From the NCBI GenBank assembly GCA_020137815.1, contig CM035352.1, positions 579,675-643,674 of the forward strand: a stretch of DNA of 64,000 nucleotides. Direction: 5' to 3'. Made by a program: the position numbers and the translations under genes. The stretch is from Hormiphora californensis. Its lineage: Eukaryota > Ctenophora > Tentaculata > Cydippida > Pleurobrachiidae. Every line of letters begins with the position of its first letter. Within the stretch, counting starts at the first letter, position 1. Below, in pieces: positions 19,801 to 39,464 of this stretch. The notes beneath the pieces were generated by a model. It saw only the letters and a list, made by a program, of their open reading frames with translations, ran no database searches and was not told the origin of the DNA.

Positions 19801-20237
19801 GGGTAAGGGAGAGTTCCTCAACCTCGTAGCTCAAGATAATCTGGACCAGTGGTCGGGGAAGAATATTAAAATCCCTGCCATTAACCGAGGTAGAGGTACT
19901 GGTGAATGTGAACTCCGTGTGCACCTAACAAAGGGAGGTTGGTGGTTACGAATTAACCCCTCGCGACCTTAGTGCGCTGGCAAGGGTTACTTCGTTACTA
20001 AGGAATGTTGGTGATATATTAGGCAATACTAAATCAATTCATAAGACTAGTATTATACTAAAAGGAGCAGTTTGACCATTCGAGAGTAAGGGACGTGTTT
20101 TCAGTTACCTTACTTCCGGGAAGGTGTTTAATATCCAGGTGTTCCAGATAGGTTTCCGTTGTGTGAGTTGTAGTTACCAATAGTAACAGAGGTAGTAACC
20201 GCGTAACCATGGCTACAGCTAGTAATAAAAGTATCAT
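16835..20237 (-). CDS. PIGT: GPI transamidase subunit PIG-T
   Basis: PIG-T is an ER membrane subunit of the GPI transamidase that attaches GPI anchors to proteins. ATG at 20237 opens a hydrophobic signal ([20 protein letters not shown]). About eleven exons follow. Family blocks in order: [139 protein letters not shown] and a C-terminal hydrophobic anchor ([12 protein letters not shown]) with a basic tail. All follow human PIG-T order, and the cysteine in [10 protein letters not shown], next to the subunit-bridging position in the family, is kept. Introns carry a pogo-like MITE (17874-18045) and a CCCAGCAAACAC MITE (19051-19273). Every junction I checked is in frame. Confidence 0.96.
17874..18045. 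mobile_element. pogo/Tigger-like MITE in PIGT intron
   Basis: 172 bp with inverted ends CAGTCGGACCCCGATTTAG and its complement, flanked by TA. Internal copies of CTAAATCGGGG occur in both orientations. The terminus fits the CAGTCRRACCYCGATTT pattern of pogo-type elements. Confidence 0.85.
19051..19273. mobile_element. CCCAGCAAACAC-ended MITE in PIGT intron
   Basis: 223 bp, flanked by TA on both sides. Inverted ends CCCAGCAAACACAGTTGGCG run inward for about 60 bp (through the TTTGGCGCTG block). The centre (about 19110-19205) is a hairpin beginning GATAAGATAGAGACT and ending with its complement; the same core recurs at 52.5 and 60.7 kb. Confidence 0.9.
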
Positions 20238-20267
20238 ATAGGTAGTGAGGTCATCGGTGCAGTGTGA

Positions 20268-21561
20268 TCATTTCAGGCTTTGTTTAGGGGCGACCTTACT
20301 CAACAAGTTGGGCATTTTAGGAGAGAAACATCCAGAGTTTGTCTTTTTCACACTAATCAGAGGTCTACAGCAGGCTATATAATATGCACGAGTTATTTCT
20401 GAGTTAAGTTAGATGATTGGGGTCAGGGAATGGGGTACAGATGATATTGTAATGATGATGATGTAGTCGGCTTTGTCAACTTAGTCAGTCAGTTAAAAAT
20501 AACACCAGGTTACCATGGTAACTGCGGTGTTGCCCTGGTAACGGCGGTGTTGTCATGGTAACTGCGATGTTGCCCTGGTAAGGGCGGTGTTACCATGGTA
20601 ACTGCAGTGTTGTCATGGTAACTGCAGTGTTGCCATAGTTACGGCGGTGTTGCCCTGGTAACGGCGGTGTTTTCAAGGTTACTGCAGTGTTGCCATGGTA
20701 ACGGCGGTGTTGCCATGGTAACTGCAGTATTGCCATGGTAACTGCGGTGTAGCCATGGTAACTGTGTTAAGTAACGGTGGCATATAATAACTCACCTTTG
20801 AAGAGGCATTTGTCTGATATACAGTATTGAGATGATACGGTGTCCCAACTAGCTACCTTCACCGCCTTGACACCTTTCCAATACGATAGACAGGTCTTAT
20901 TCTGACTCTCACTCAATGAGTACTCTAGAACCTCAACCCGATTATAGGTTATGGAGAGTGTTGTGTCGGTCTTGGAAAATATCCAAATACCGCCGTCTTG
21001 CTCCGTGGGTTGAACAGTGAGCTCCTTGTGATTTGTAGCTTTATTGATACCCCATCCCGTACAGGCAGACATGTAATAATAAATGGATGAATGGATCTTT
21101 CGTAACAATACGGTACCAACATAGTATCCTTTAATGTCGTAGGTAAAGAAACCCACATAATTGGAATATGAAGCGATAACAGATTGATTTGCCTTGATGT
21201 GGAGAGGGGTTCCAGCCCAGTCCAGAGATGGAATATTAACATCACGCTCCACTGTCAGCCAATCTGAGAGGAATATTGGTGTGACACTGTGACTACTGCA
21301 GTATCTATATGAGTGACAGCGTTCTATGACTGTATAGTGTACACAGCTAGTAACTGCCATTCAACCCCAGGGGGGACTATTATACCCCCTCCCACGCGAC
21401 GTGTATTGCGCCTTATATATAACGTTTAGCACTTAGCAGTTCAATGAATGAAGTTATGAAGCACAGAATAACAGCTCATATAAAGACAAACCTCCTGCAG
21501 TGATGAGTAGGGGTGAACTGAATGCTGTTAGGGCAAACAGGACCCAGCCAACGAGTTTCAT
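20268..21561 (-). CDS. Secreted Cys-containing orphan protein
   Basis: I do not recognise the family. Exon 1 (21561 to about 21492) encodes a signal peptide, MKLVGWVLFALTAFSSPLLI. A phase-1 donor joins an acceptor just after 21350 for the main exon of about 190 residues (VTSCVHYTVIERCHSYRYC ... CISDKCLF), rich in aromatic residues and beta-strand-like. Its GTGAGT donor near 20795 is phase 1. A TATATAG acceptor near 20378 gives a last exon starting ACCRPLISVKKT and ending at 20268. The product would be a secreted protein of about 255 residues with about ten cysteines. The stop would lie only 30 bp before the PIGT start codon on the same strand. The signal peptide and main exon are convincing; the last exon is inferred from phase only. 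Confidence 0.6.
20505..20772. repeat. Minisatellite of ~30-bp units
   Basis: Eight to nine units of GCCATGGTAACTGCGGTGTT type, alternating GGTAAC and GGTTAC variants. It lies in the last intron of the secreted orphan gene, directly before the PIGT 5' region. Confidence 0.95.
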
Positions 21562-22064
21562 ATCACTCACACATTTGAAACTTTATTTGAAGGTTATATT
21601 TATGCTCCCACTTTTTCGCAATCGAAATAAACCTTAAAACCAGTTACCAAATGTGAACCAAGCTCGTTTAAAACCCTAATGGACCAGAGATCAAAAGTAA
21701 ACAAAAGCAAGACGAAGGTATGCCGCGAAAACGAGAGCATCACGTTATTAGCCCGGTACAGGGCAAAAGAACTGGACCCCCTCCTCCAACACCCCCCCCC
21801 CCCTGCAAGATGTGATTCACCAAACAGAGAACTCATTGGTAAAGTTCATTCGTGCTGGCTGGTTGAGTTCTTTGTTCATTCAAAGAACAGAGAATTCGGC
21901 GAGCCAGCACGAATAAATTGTTTCTTTTGGATTGGTAGATTAAAGAAGTGGCAGACTGGGATGCCATGCTATAAACAGAGATAGAGTGCACTGGTGAGAG
22001 AAACAGACACAAGTTTTAACCTTGTCTCAAAAGTCCGAAGACAATGATATTAAAGCAAAGGCAT

Positions 22065-22250
<186 letters not shown>

Positions 22251-22581
22251 ATTTTACACGCTATTTTACACTCAGCGCTACAAGATAACGTTTGGTGACA
22301 TGCGGTGATACATTTTCACACAGATGAACGTGATGACACTTGATCGAAGAAGACAAATCAGGAGTCATGCTTTGTTTAGTGATACGATGGGCCGATGTAC
22401 TCCGACATTTAGGGGTGGTGAAGATTGCACATTGCACACCCAAAGCGAGGTGAGTTCCAGATTTTAGGGTGAACTTGATCATTCTTGATACCCCCTGGCC
22501 CTCACGTCTCAGCTTGTTTAGGGTTAACTATAAAGAACATCATTTTGGTTTAAAGATTGAAATTAGAGCATAATCAAGCTC

Positions 22582-23702
22582 TCAACTATTGGGTGCCTGG
22601 ACGTTGTCCAAGAACTCGTTAAGGATGTTCCCACTGGGGAGGTATTGACAGCAGATTAGCACCCTATTGGTATCTTCATTAACACCATACCCACACCCCA
22701 ACTTCTTAGTAGACTTCCATACAACCTGGGTGAAGTGTCCATACCCACCATCTGAAAATGAGGGTGTTACCATGGGAAGGAGGGTGTTACCATGGGAAGG
22801 AGGGTGTTACCATGGGAAGGAGGGTGTTACCATGGGAACGAGTGTGATACCATGGGAAGGAGGGTGTTACCATGTGAAGGAGGGTGTTACCATGGGAACG
22901 AGGGTGTTACCATGGGAACGAGGGTGATACGATGGGAACGAGGGTGTTATCATGGGAACGAGGGTGATACCATGGGAGCGAGGGTGTTACCATGGGAACG
23001 AGGGTGATACCATGGGAACGAAGGTGTTACCATGGGAACGAGGGTGTTACAAGGTAAACTCCCAGTACTTACTAAAGAATTGCTGGAATGAGGTTGTTTC
23101 TGTGTTATAGTTAGTATGATCAGAGTAATCAGCTTCCTCTTTAGTATACCAAGCAGAAGTTACTTGTTCAATGGCTTCCCTTATCGGATAGTTGGTCGCT
23201 CTGTAGAGGTTCTCCCCTGGGAGCGGCAGACGGGGTAGAAACCAGATTTAAACGGAAAACAAATAATATATTAGTCAAACCTCGATTGATCGGATTTTCC
23301 CCAAATCACTCAATACCGCACGATGTGTCACCTTTTATTTAAATACCGTGCAAATCCTCCATCATCCCCCTGGGAGTCCGGTAAATCGAGGTTTGACTGT
23401 ATGACAGACAACAGACATGACAGACAACAGACAACATGGCAGACAACACAGAAAATTACCTGCATTAGTATCACTGTGTTCAAATTTATCTTCTTTCGCC
23501 AGCTTCTTGCAGAATGCAGAGGACGTTTTTGCAAGCTTTCTGTTCCACTTCAGTTTTTTAACGCCGTGTAGCTTTCGGTACTTTTTGTGATCTTTTAGGA
23601 CCGTTTCTTCAGGAACCTGTTTAACTTCCTCTCCTCTTTAGTCTTCTTTCCCTCGGTGAAGAGTATCATTCCGATCAGCAGGATACAAAGGAAAACTCTC
23701 AT
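22582..23702 (-). CDS. Secreted CAP-superfamily (GAPR-1/SCP-like) protein, frame break near N-terminus
   Basis: CAP proteins have a compact alpha-beta-alpha fold; extracellular members act in sterol or lipid binding and defence. Exon 1 (23702-23460) encodes a signal peptide, MRVFLCILLIGMILFTEG, and then the CAP start KYRKLHGVKKLKWNRKLA. Exon 2 (23216-23073) gives GENLYRATNYPIREAIEQ and exon 3 ends GHFTQVVWKSTKKLGCGYG ... YLPSGNILNE. These are the CAP signatures, closest in form to GAPR-1/GLIPR2. In exon 1 the signal-peptide frame hits a stop at 23595-23597. The CAP frame is one base away and open only after a stop near 23643, so the frame must slip in about 45 bp. One extra A in the AAA run (around 23603) would restore it. 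No intron fits there. It could be an assembly error or a dying gene. Confidence 0.85.
22757..23052. repeat. Minisatellite of 20-bp units in CAP intron
   Basis: About 15 units of AGGGTGTTACCATGGGAAGG with AACGAG variants. The array fills the intron up to about 15 bp from the exon 3 acceptor. Confidence 0.97.
23272..23401. mobile_element. pogo/Tigger-like MITE in CAP intron
   Basis: About 130 bp bounded by inverted AGTCAAACCTCGATT and AAATCGAGGTTTGACTGTA. Related to the element at 17874 and to the shorter one at 29373. Confidence 0.75.
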
Positions 23703-24045
23703 GGCAAGATCAAGCGGGAATGAACACAACTCAGAACCACAGTCATATATCATCTCATTACTAGGTTGTTTTGTCTATGAATTTTTGACGTGTCGGCTGA
23801 CAATAATAATATTTTATCGAAGGGCGAAAGAGATTGGAATAGCTTGTTTTGTTCAAACCTTTTTTATTTTATTTTATAATAACGGAGGGTGGAACAAGGC
23901 AAGGAATAGCATGATTCATCCCTAGAGTTGGGTGATTTATGAATTGTTCAACTCGGGTGTCACCACTACATGAAGTGGACAAACAAGAAATTTACACATA
24001 TGAGTGAATGTATTAGCAACACCAGAAACAACACCAGCTTTGTAG

Positions 24046-24468
24046 GGCGGGTGACACGTAACACTTTGTAACATGTGCAGAAAACTTTTTGTGCATGTTA
24101 CATGTTACAAAGTGTTACAAAGTGTTACAAAGTGTTACATAGTGTTACAAATTGTTACAAAGTGTTACAAATTGTTACAAAGTGTTACAAATTGTTACAA
24201 AGTGTTACAAAAAGTGACCAAAAAATTTTTCTAGCGTAAAATACCGAAATAAATTTTACGTATTCGTATTTGGCTGAACCTAAGACACTGTTTCATGGTA
24301 TTTTATGCAACATATCAGCTCAAAATCGGGTGTACGGACCGGTTTTAAGCCATATAAAATATGTAACACTTTGTAACATTTTGTAACACTTTGTAACATG
24401 TGCAGAAACCTTTTTGTGCGCGTTACATGTTACAAAGTGTTACAAAGTGTTACATGTCACCCCCCCCC
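24046..24468. mobile_element. hAT-like MITE built of TGTTACAAAG repeats
   Basis: 423 bp flanked by the 8-bp direct repeat CTTTGTAG (24038-24045 and 24469-24476). Inverted ends carry GGGTGACACGTAACACTTTG and the matching GTTACATGTCACCC. Subterminal arrays of GTGTTACAAA run in opposite orientation on the two sides. The 8-bp target duplication indicates hAT-type mobilisation. Confidence 0.85.
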
Positions 24469-24523
24469 CTTTGTAGCACACCCAGTGTTATCACCGATTA
24501 CATTCCCACCTCCCAACATACCT

Positions 24524-24613
24524 TTAGTCGTAGTACCGATGTGGAAAGGATGTCCTACTGGTCACTCTAGCAACAGAAACCAATGGTAACAGCGTTAGCA
24601 GCATCGTTTTCAT
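24524..24613 (-). other. Short signal-peptide-like frame, possible orphan first exon
   Basis: A 29-residue frame MKTMLLTLLPLVSVAR... is followed by a consensus AAAG|GTATGT donor three bases after its stop. It could be a first exon of an unseen secreted gene if the frame is broken, or chance. Confidence 0.2.
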
Positions 24614-24918
24614 GGTAGCTAGAAGTAAATCATGGATTGTAAAAGGATTTATGGTTTCTACGATAGAGGTAATTAATTGGTAGGGTAAAATAAAACGCAG
24701 TATCTGGTTACCTAATGTGGGGAGAGAAACAATTTAAAAAACAGTAAAAAATACGTGTCAACATTTTACGTAACGTCCTAAAACAGAGTTAGGTTCTTCT
24801 GAAGCCATTATGTTGACAGAGCAAGTCCATAGCAACACATGATCATTAGTCCATAGCAACATGAATTATGGGGCTGCCATGACAACCTCATGACGTAATC
24901 ATCCAGTTATTTGTGACG

Positions 24919-30816
<5,898 letters not shown>

Positions 30817-31191
30817 AGGTGCTAGTTTAGTAAATTAGTAGGTTAGTAAGAAGGGAAGAGGGTAACTCAAATTAGTAAGTTAGTGAGAAGGGAAGAGGGT
30901 AACTCGAATTACTTAGTAAGTTGGTGAGAAGGGGATATGATCTTTCGCTACAATGTCATTCGGTAGTCGGTACTTGGTGATGACATTATTGCGCGCGATG
31001 ACATTACTGCGCGCGGCTAGTGTAGGGGTGGCTGCGTCACCAAATTCGGTACGGTCTACAGAAGATTGTGGTAAGTTGGAGGATGGGAAAAGTAAAGGAG
31101 ATACTGAGATCTAAGGTAATATTGTTCTGCTTTAAAAGAGTGTAATAAATTAATAAACAACACAAAAGAGTGGTAAAAATATTGGCCCATA
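30817..31191. other. INTS3 5' / NOP9 3' intergenic region
   Basis: About 375 bp. It contains a threefold imperfect repeat around GTTAGTGAGAAGGGAAGAGG (30838-30930) and a GCGCG-containing stretch near 30990-31020. No gene seen. It must hold the INTS3 promoter unless the genes are co-transcribed. Confidence 0.5.
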
Positions 31192-35610
<4,419 letters not shown>

Positions 35611-35779
35611 CCTATGTAATGTATTGATGGTGAGAACTGGGTGTTGATCAAGTAATACATCAGGAATTGGATGGTGATCAGGGATGGGATATCTAAAATT
35701 AATGTTACTTGAACGATCAAAATATCTTACAAAACTGCTCAATAAGTTAACACACACTAACACACACATAACAAGGGGG

Positions 35780-36827
35780 TCACGGACAAACTCTCCACTC
35801 TTCACTTAGCATCAGTACCCTGGTGGGGTTCTCTCTTGTGTTCTCCATCAATTCTCTCTTCTCATCCACTCGTTTACTACTCGCAACCTGAAATTTATAA
35901 TTGATATCAGACGGTACCAGGTCGGAATTTCGCCAAACTAGACAAATGAGTCATACAATCTGACTAATCTATACCTTATCTGGTTTTCCTCGTCTCTCTC
36001 TCGATTTTGCTTGGCATAGTCCTTCCTCTTGTTGAACGTATTCCTCTTTGCACTGATCACGCAGTTTCTCATTGTAGAACGCCCACTGCATACACAGCTT
36101 AAACCTCTGAGAATGATGAGGATTAGACAACAATCAATATGAGTAGGAAGGGGACGTCAATAGATGAAATGCAGATTGAATTTGAAGGGGGCGGGAAATG
36201 TCTTTCAATTCATAATGTGTAATGTCACAAGGTATCATACTGTTACCTCATTCTGTTTTGCACACTTCCAAAGGCCGGCTATCATGCCGTGTTCCTGCTG
36301 ACAGGCCGACATGTCTGCAAATGCTGCAAAGCAGTACCGGGGATCCTCCTTGGCTTTATCTCTGACCAGATCGTTAATTAAACTGTCTCGTTCAGCTCGC
36401 AGCATCACCTGTGGGGAGTTATTGCTTGATATCACTATTGAATAAAACACTACTGACTGGTTGACAGACAGCACCGGTGGGTCGAGCAAGGCTGAAGGCA
36501 ACCGGACCGGTGGACGGTTTCAAAGAGTCCATTCTGCAGCTCACGTGGGGCGGGGAGGGAAGAATCCGCGCGCAATTGCTGACAACGGTTAAACTTATTG
36601 TAAGCTGAGGCGGCGCGCTACGCTTTACTAAGGCACATAAGTGTGACATTGGCACAGTGGCCAGAACCTGAAACCAGTTTCAGGTTTACAGTCTTTATTT
36701 AGAGGAACAAAGAACTACCTGAAAGATATATCAAGCTTACCAGTTTTGGAACTGGCTTTATGTCATTTTCATCGAACTCAGATTGCACAGAGTCCTCTTG
36801 ATTCTTCTGCGTACTTTCCTCTGCCAT
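35780..36827 (-). CDS. CMC1: CMC1-like twin CX9C mitochondrial protein
   Basis: CMC1 is a small intermembrane-space protein needed for cytochrome c oxidase assembly; its cysteines form two disulfides through the Mia40 pathway. Four exons: 36827-36741 (acidic N-terminus), 36411-36247, about 36110-35976 and about 35889-35780 (stop). Exon 2 has the first CX9C (C-FAAFADMSA-C). The second CX9C (C-AKQNERFKL-C) straddles the exon 2/3 junction. The flanking LRAERDSLINDLVRDKAKED and FYNEKLRDQCKEEYVQQEEG match CMC1. At about 138 residues it is longer than human CMC1 (106), with extra acidic N- and C-terminal pieces. Its stop lies about 170 bp before the NOP9 start candidate on the same strand. Confidence 0.88.
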
Positions 36828-36964
36828 CTCACTATAGGGTAAAATGGGTTTTCATTATTTGAAATAGGAGATAGACAATGAGACACAGTCAATAAATAGT
36901 TTGTAAAACACAGACCGCTGTAAAAGATTGAATAAGTTAGATTTAAAAACACATTAAACACATA

Positions 36965-37714
36965 TCACGACATAGTGCTCTCAGCCCTCAGGTACTCTCC
37001 TACATCAGCTTGGTGAAACACAACAATAGTGTTCGGATCTGTCGTCTTGCATTCTGCCGTTGATTTGGCGGCCGCCCCAAAACCAAGAGGAAGATCATTC
37101 ATGTTATACACAACTACACCATCATATCTCTCAGTCCCAGCACTTATCCGGCCCAGACCTGCTTTTGTAACATTGTTACCGTACAGGAACTGTTGTTCTG
37201 CACCAGGTTTCAACCACACTTTCTGTTTAGCGTAGGAGGAGATGAAATCAAGGGATGTGATGTGGAGTTTGAACTTTTCTGTCTTTGAGAATTTTCCAAA
37301 CATCGTTCCTAGGCTGATGAGTTCCTTGCGGCCAATGTTTGTCGCCCTTTTCATAATGTCTTCACTCACGTAATACACCTAGGAAGAGGGAGAGAAGTTA
37401 GATAATGGTAGATTCATGACTCTTTAAAGATGATGGGGGGGTGGATGGTCATGTTAATTTTGTTAATTAACATCGAAAAAGTTTGTATTGTTACACAAAT
37501 TAACATGACCACCCCCCCCCCCCTCCCAGATGATGTGATATTAAAGAATAGGGCTACTGGAAGTCAAGGAAGAAACCTCTCGTACCTTGTCTTTATGGTA
37601 TCTGAAGACATAATTTCCATCTGACCTCTCCAACAATAACTTGACATTCTCGCCAATATACTTGGCCAGTTTCTCAAACAAAGATTTGGCTTCTTCTTCT
37701 GTCAGCGGTCTCAT
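36965..37714 (-). CDS. NIP7: 60S ribosome biogenesis factor NIP7
   Basis: NIP7 is a small nucleolar protein with a C-terminal PUA domain, required for 27S pre-rRNA processing and 60S assembly. Exon 1 (37714-37586) encodes [20 protein letters not shown] and [20 protein letters not shown]. Exon 2 (37378-36965) gives [79 protein letters not shown] and [14 protein letters not shown]. The length of about 180 residues and all blocks match NIP7 end to end. The single intron contains a 92-bp MITE. It lies in the same strand run as NOP9, another nucleolar factor. Confidence 0.98.
37436..37527. mobile_element. 92-bp hAT-like MITE in NIP7 intron
   Basis: Flanked by the 8-bp direct repeat AGATGATG (37428-37435 and 37528-37535). 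Ends are inverted GGTCATGTTAATTT and AAATTAACATGACC inside G and C runs. The element makes up about half of the intron. Confidence 0.85.
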
Positions 37715-37990
37715 TCTGTGATCTAACACAGAATAAATGTTAAGGGAAATGTGATATATTGGATCTGGTATCATGTGTCGTATTGCATCAATATTTTAGA
37801 GGTATTGTTGTCAATGGAGTTGTTGTGTTAAGGAAGGTTTATTTAAAAGAAACACACGACCAATTTAATTAGAAAAAAACATGGTTATCAATGAAACAAA
37901 TATTAACAGAAACACAAATTAAAATCTCAACTCTGACTATCCCTGACATAAACAAACCTTATGTTGAACTTGAACTCTGATTTTTCTTGT

Positions 37991-38593
37991 TCAACTCTTG
38001 GAACTACTCGAACTCTGATTTCTCTTCATTTCAAAAACTTTCTGTCGCACTTTAGTTTTGTAATTCTTGTCCACGTTCATCTCATTTGCAATGAAAATGT
38101 CCCTTTCAATAACTTTAGCACTATCTGAGTCAGAACTCTGCATGTTCGCTAGAATCAATCTCACAGCTCGCTTTCTGATGTCCTCATTTGATCCCCCGCT
38201 AGTGGTAAGGAGAGAGAACTGGGATCGTGGTGCAGATACAGGCGCTATTGGCATATCCCTTATCTTACCCTTCCAGGCGGCGATGAGCCTCTTTGCAATA
38301 CTTGCTATGGCATCGTTTGAGTGTTTCCGTAGTGGTCCAATGCTACGTCCAATTCCAGTATCGGACACAACATGAATGGGAATGGATGGACTCTTGTCAA
38401 GTTCTGATATCAAACTGATGATTTGGTCGGTGGTAATTCCCTTACAATCTAACAATTCTTTAATTCTAAGTATTCGTTTCACATCTGTTACACCACCTAG
38501 AGATTTAAGGGTTGCCTGTTTAAGGAGCGGTCTCTTGGACTTATTTATGGATAAAGCCTCCTCTCGTGATAATTTCTTTACAAACTTATCCAT
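37991..38593 (-). CDS. TCEANC2: TFIIS N-domain/central-domain protein, TCEANC2-like
   Basis: A single 200-residue exon with ATG at 38593. Residues ~25-110 form a TFIIS N-terminal (LW-type) helical domain: KQATLKSLGGVTDVKRILRI, HVVSDTGIGRSIGPLRKHSN and DAIASIAKRLIAAWKGKI. Residues ~130-195 resemble the TFIIS central domain: SNEDIRKRAVRLILANMQSS and NYKTKVRQKVFEMKRNQ. There is no C-terminal zinc ribbon. Start MDKFV, domain order and length match TCEANC2 (about 208 residues in human), a poorly characterised putative elongation-related nuclear protein. The tail is Ser-rich. Confidence 0.9.
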   Translation of the reverse strand: MDKFVKKLSREEALSINKSKRPLLKQATLKSLGGVTDVKRILRIKELLDCKGITTDQIISLISELDKSPSIPIHVVSDTGIGRSIGPLRKHSNDAIASIAKRLIAAWKGKIRDMPIAPVSAPRSQFSLLTTSGGSNEDIRKRAVRLILANMQSSDSDSAKVIERDIFIANEMNVDKNYKTKVRQKVFEMKRNQSSSSSKS

Positions 38594-39002
38594 GGTCCTA
38601 TGAAAAAGAAGTCATTTATCAAAGGTGTGTTATGTATTTCATCGACATTATTTTCAAAAAATTAACAACACAAACCAAATAACAATTACAGACGTCACCC
38701 TAACACAGCTCAGTATTTAGTAAGTTAGTAAAGCAAACAATATAGAGAGTTAGTATACTGCGATAGGTATCGATCCATTTGTGCAGCTCACCTCACGCAC
38801 CGAACCAGTTCGCTACTAGGCAAAATTTCTAGCTTAGACTAGGCGCTATCCCCAAAACTAGATACCAATTGCCCTGGCCCCTGGTCTTCCTATACAAAAA
38901 AACTGTTCGCTGGGGTTCTATTTGTTGTGTAAAACGTTTACTACATTGGTTTATGCGTCTGTATCACGCCATTGAGTAAGTGCGTGTATCACACAATGAA
39001 AC
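38594..39002. other. 5' flank of TCEANC2 up to LINE
   Basis: Intergenic sequence with no recognised gene. It should hold the promoter of the minus-strand gene run, but no motif can be supported. Confidence 0.4.
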
Positions 39003-39464
39003 TTGATGAATAAACTTTATTACATAAAACATAACTGGTGTCAGTCTTTTAAACATCCCCCTTTAGCCCGAACCACTAGCACCCAATCCAAGATGGAATT
39101 CCCATTGAGTCCTATAACCCTTAACAGGTGGATTGTCCGGGTACTGATCCGGCCACCGTCCCAGCAAGACCTTGAACATATCCAATTTCTCTGCCGTGTT
39201 GACCTCTTTCGGTAATGTATTCCACAACCGTGCGGCCCTCACACCGAAGGAGTTGAAGTACTTAGTTGAGATAGACTTCTGTGCTCCACTGTAGAGGGAA
39301 GGTACTCGTGACACCCATGCAGCCATCCTCCTTGCTTCAGATGATGTCTTTATGACGTGTGGTGTCCAAGAGCAGTCATCCGAAAGCAGGATGCCAAGAT
39401 CTCTGACACTTTTTGTTGGTTGTATGTTGTTACCCGCTGGTGTCACATACAAGCGTAGTTCATT
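39003..39464 (-). mobile_element. Older LINE (element A), 3' part of ORF2
   Basis: The frame 39452-39063 encodes the end of a LINE reverse-transcriptase ORF: KSVRDLGILLSDDCSWTPHV, SSEARRMAAWVSRV, GVRAARLWNTLPKEVNTAEK and NPPVKGYR. The same segment order occurs at the end of the inserted LINE B, so this is the distal half of element A, whose RT part is at 42676-43385. Both halves lie on the minus strand and are separated by LINE B. Confidence 0.88.

Noticed and set aside
22757-23052. CRISPR-like direct repeat array
   Set aside because: 20-bp units are contiguous without unique spacers and lie in a eukaryotic intron; a minisatellite. The same holds for the arrays at 280, 13438 and 20505.
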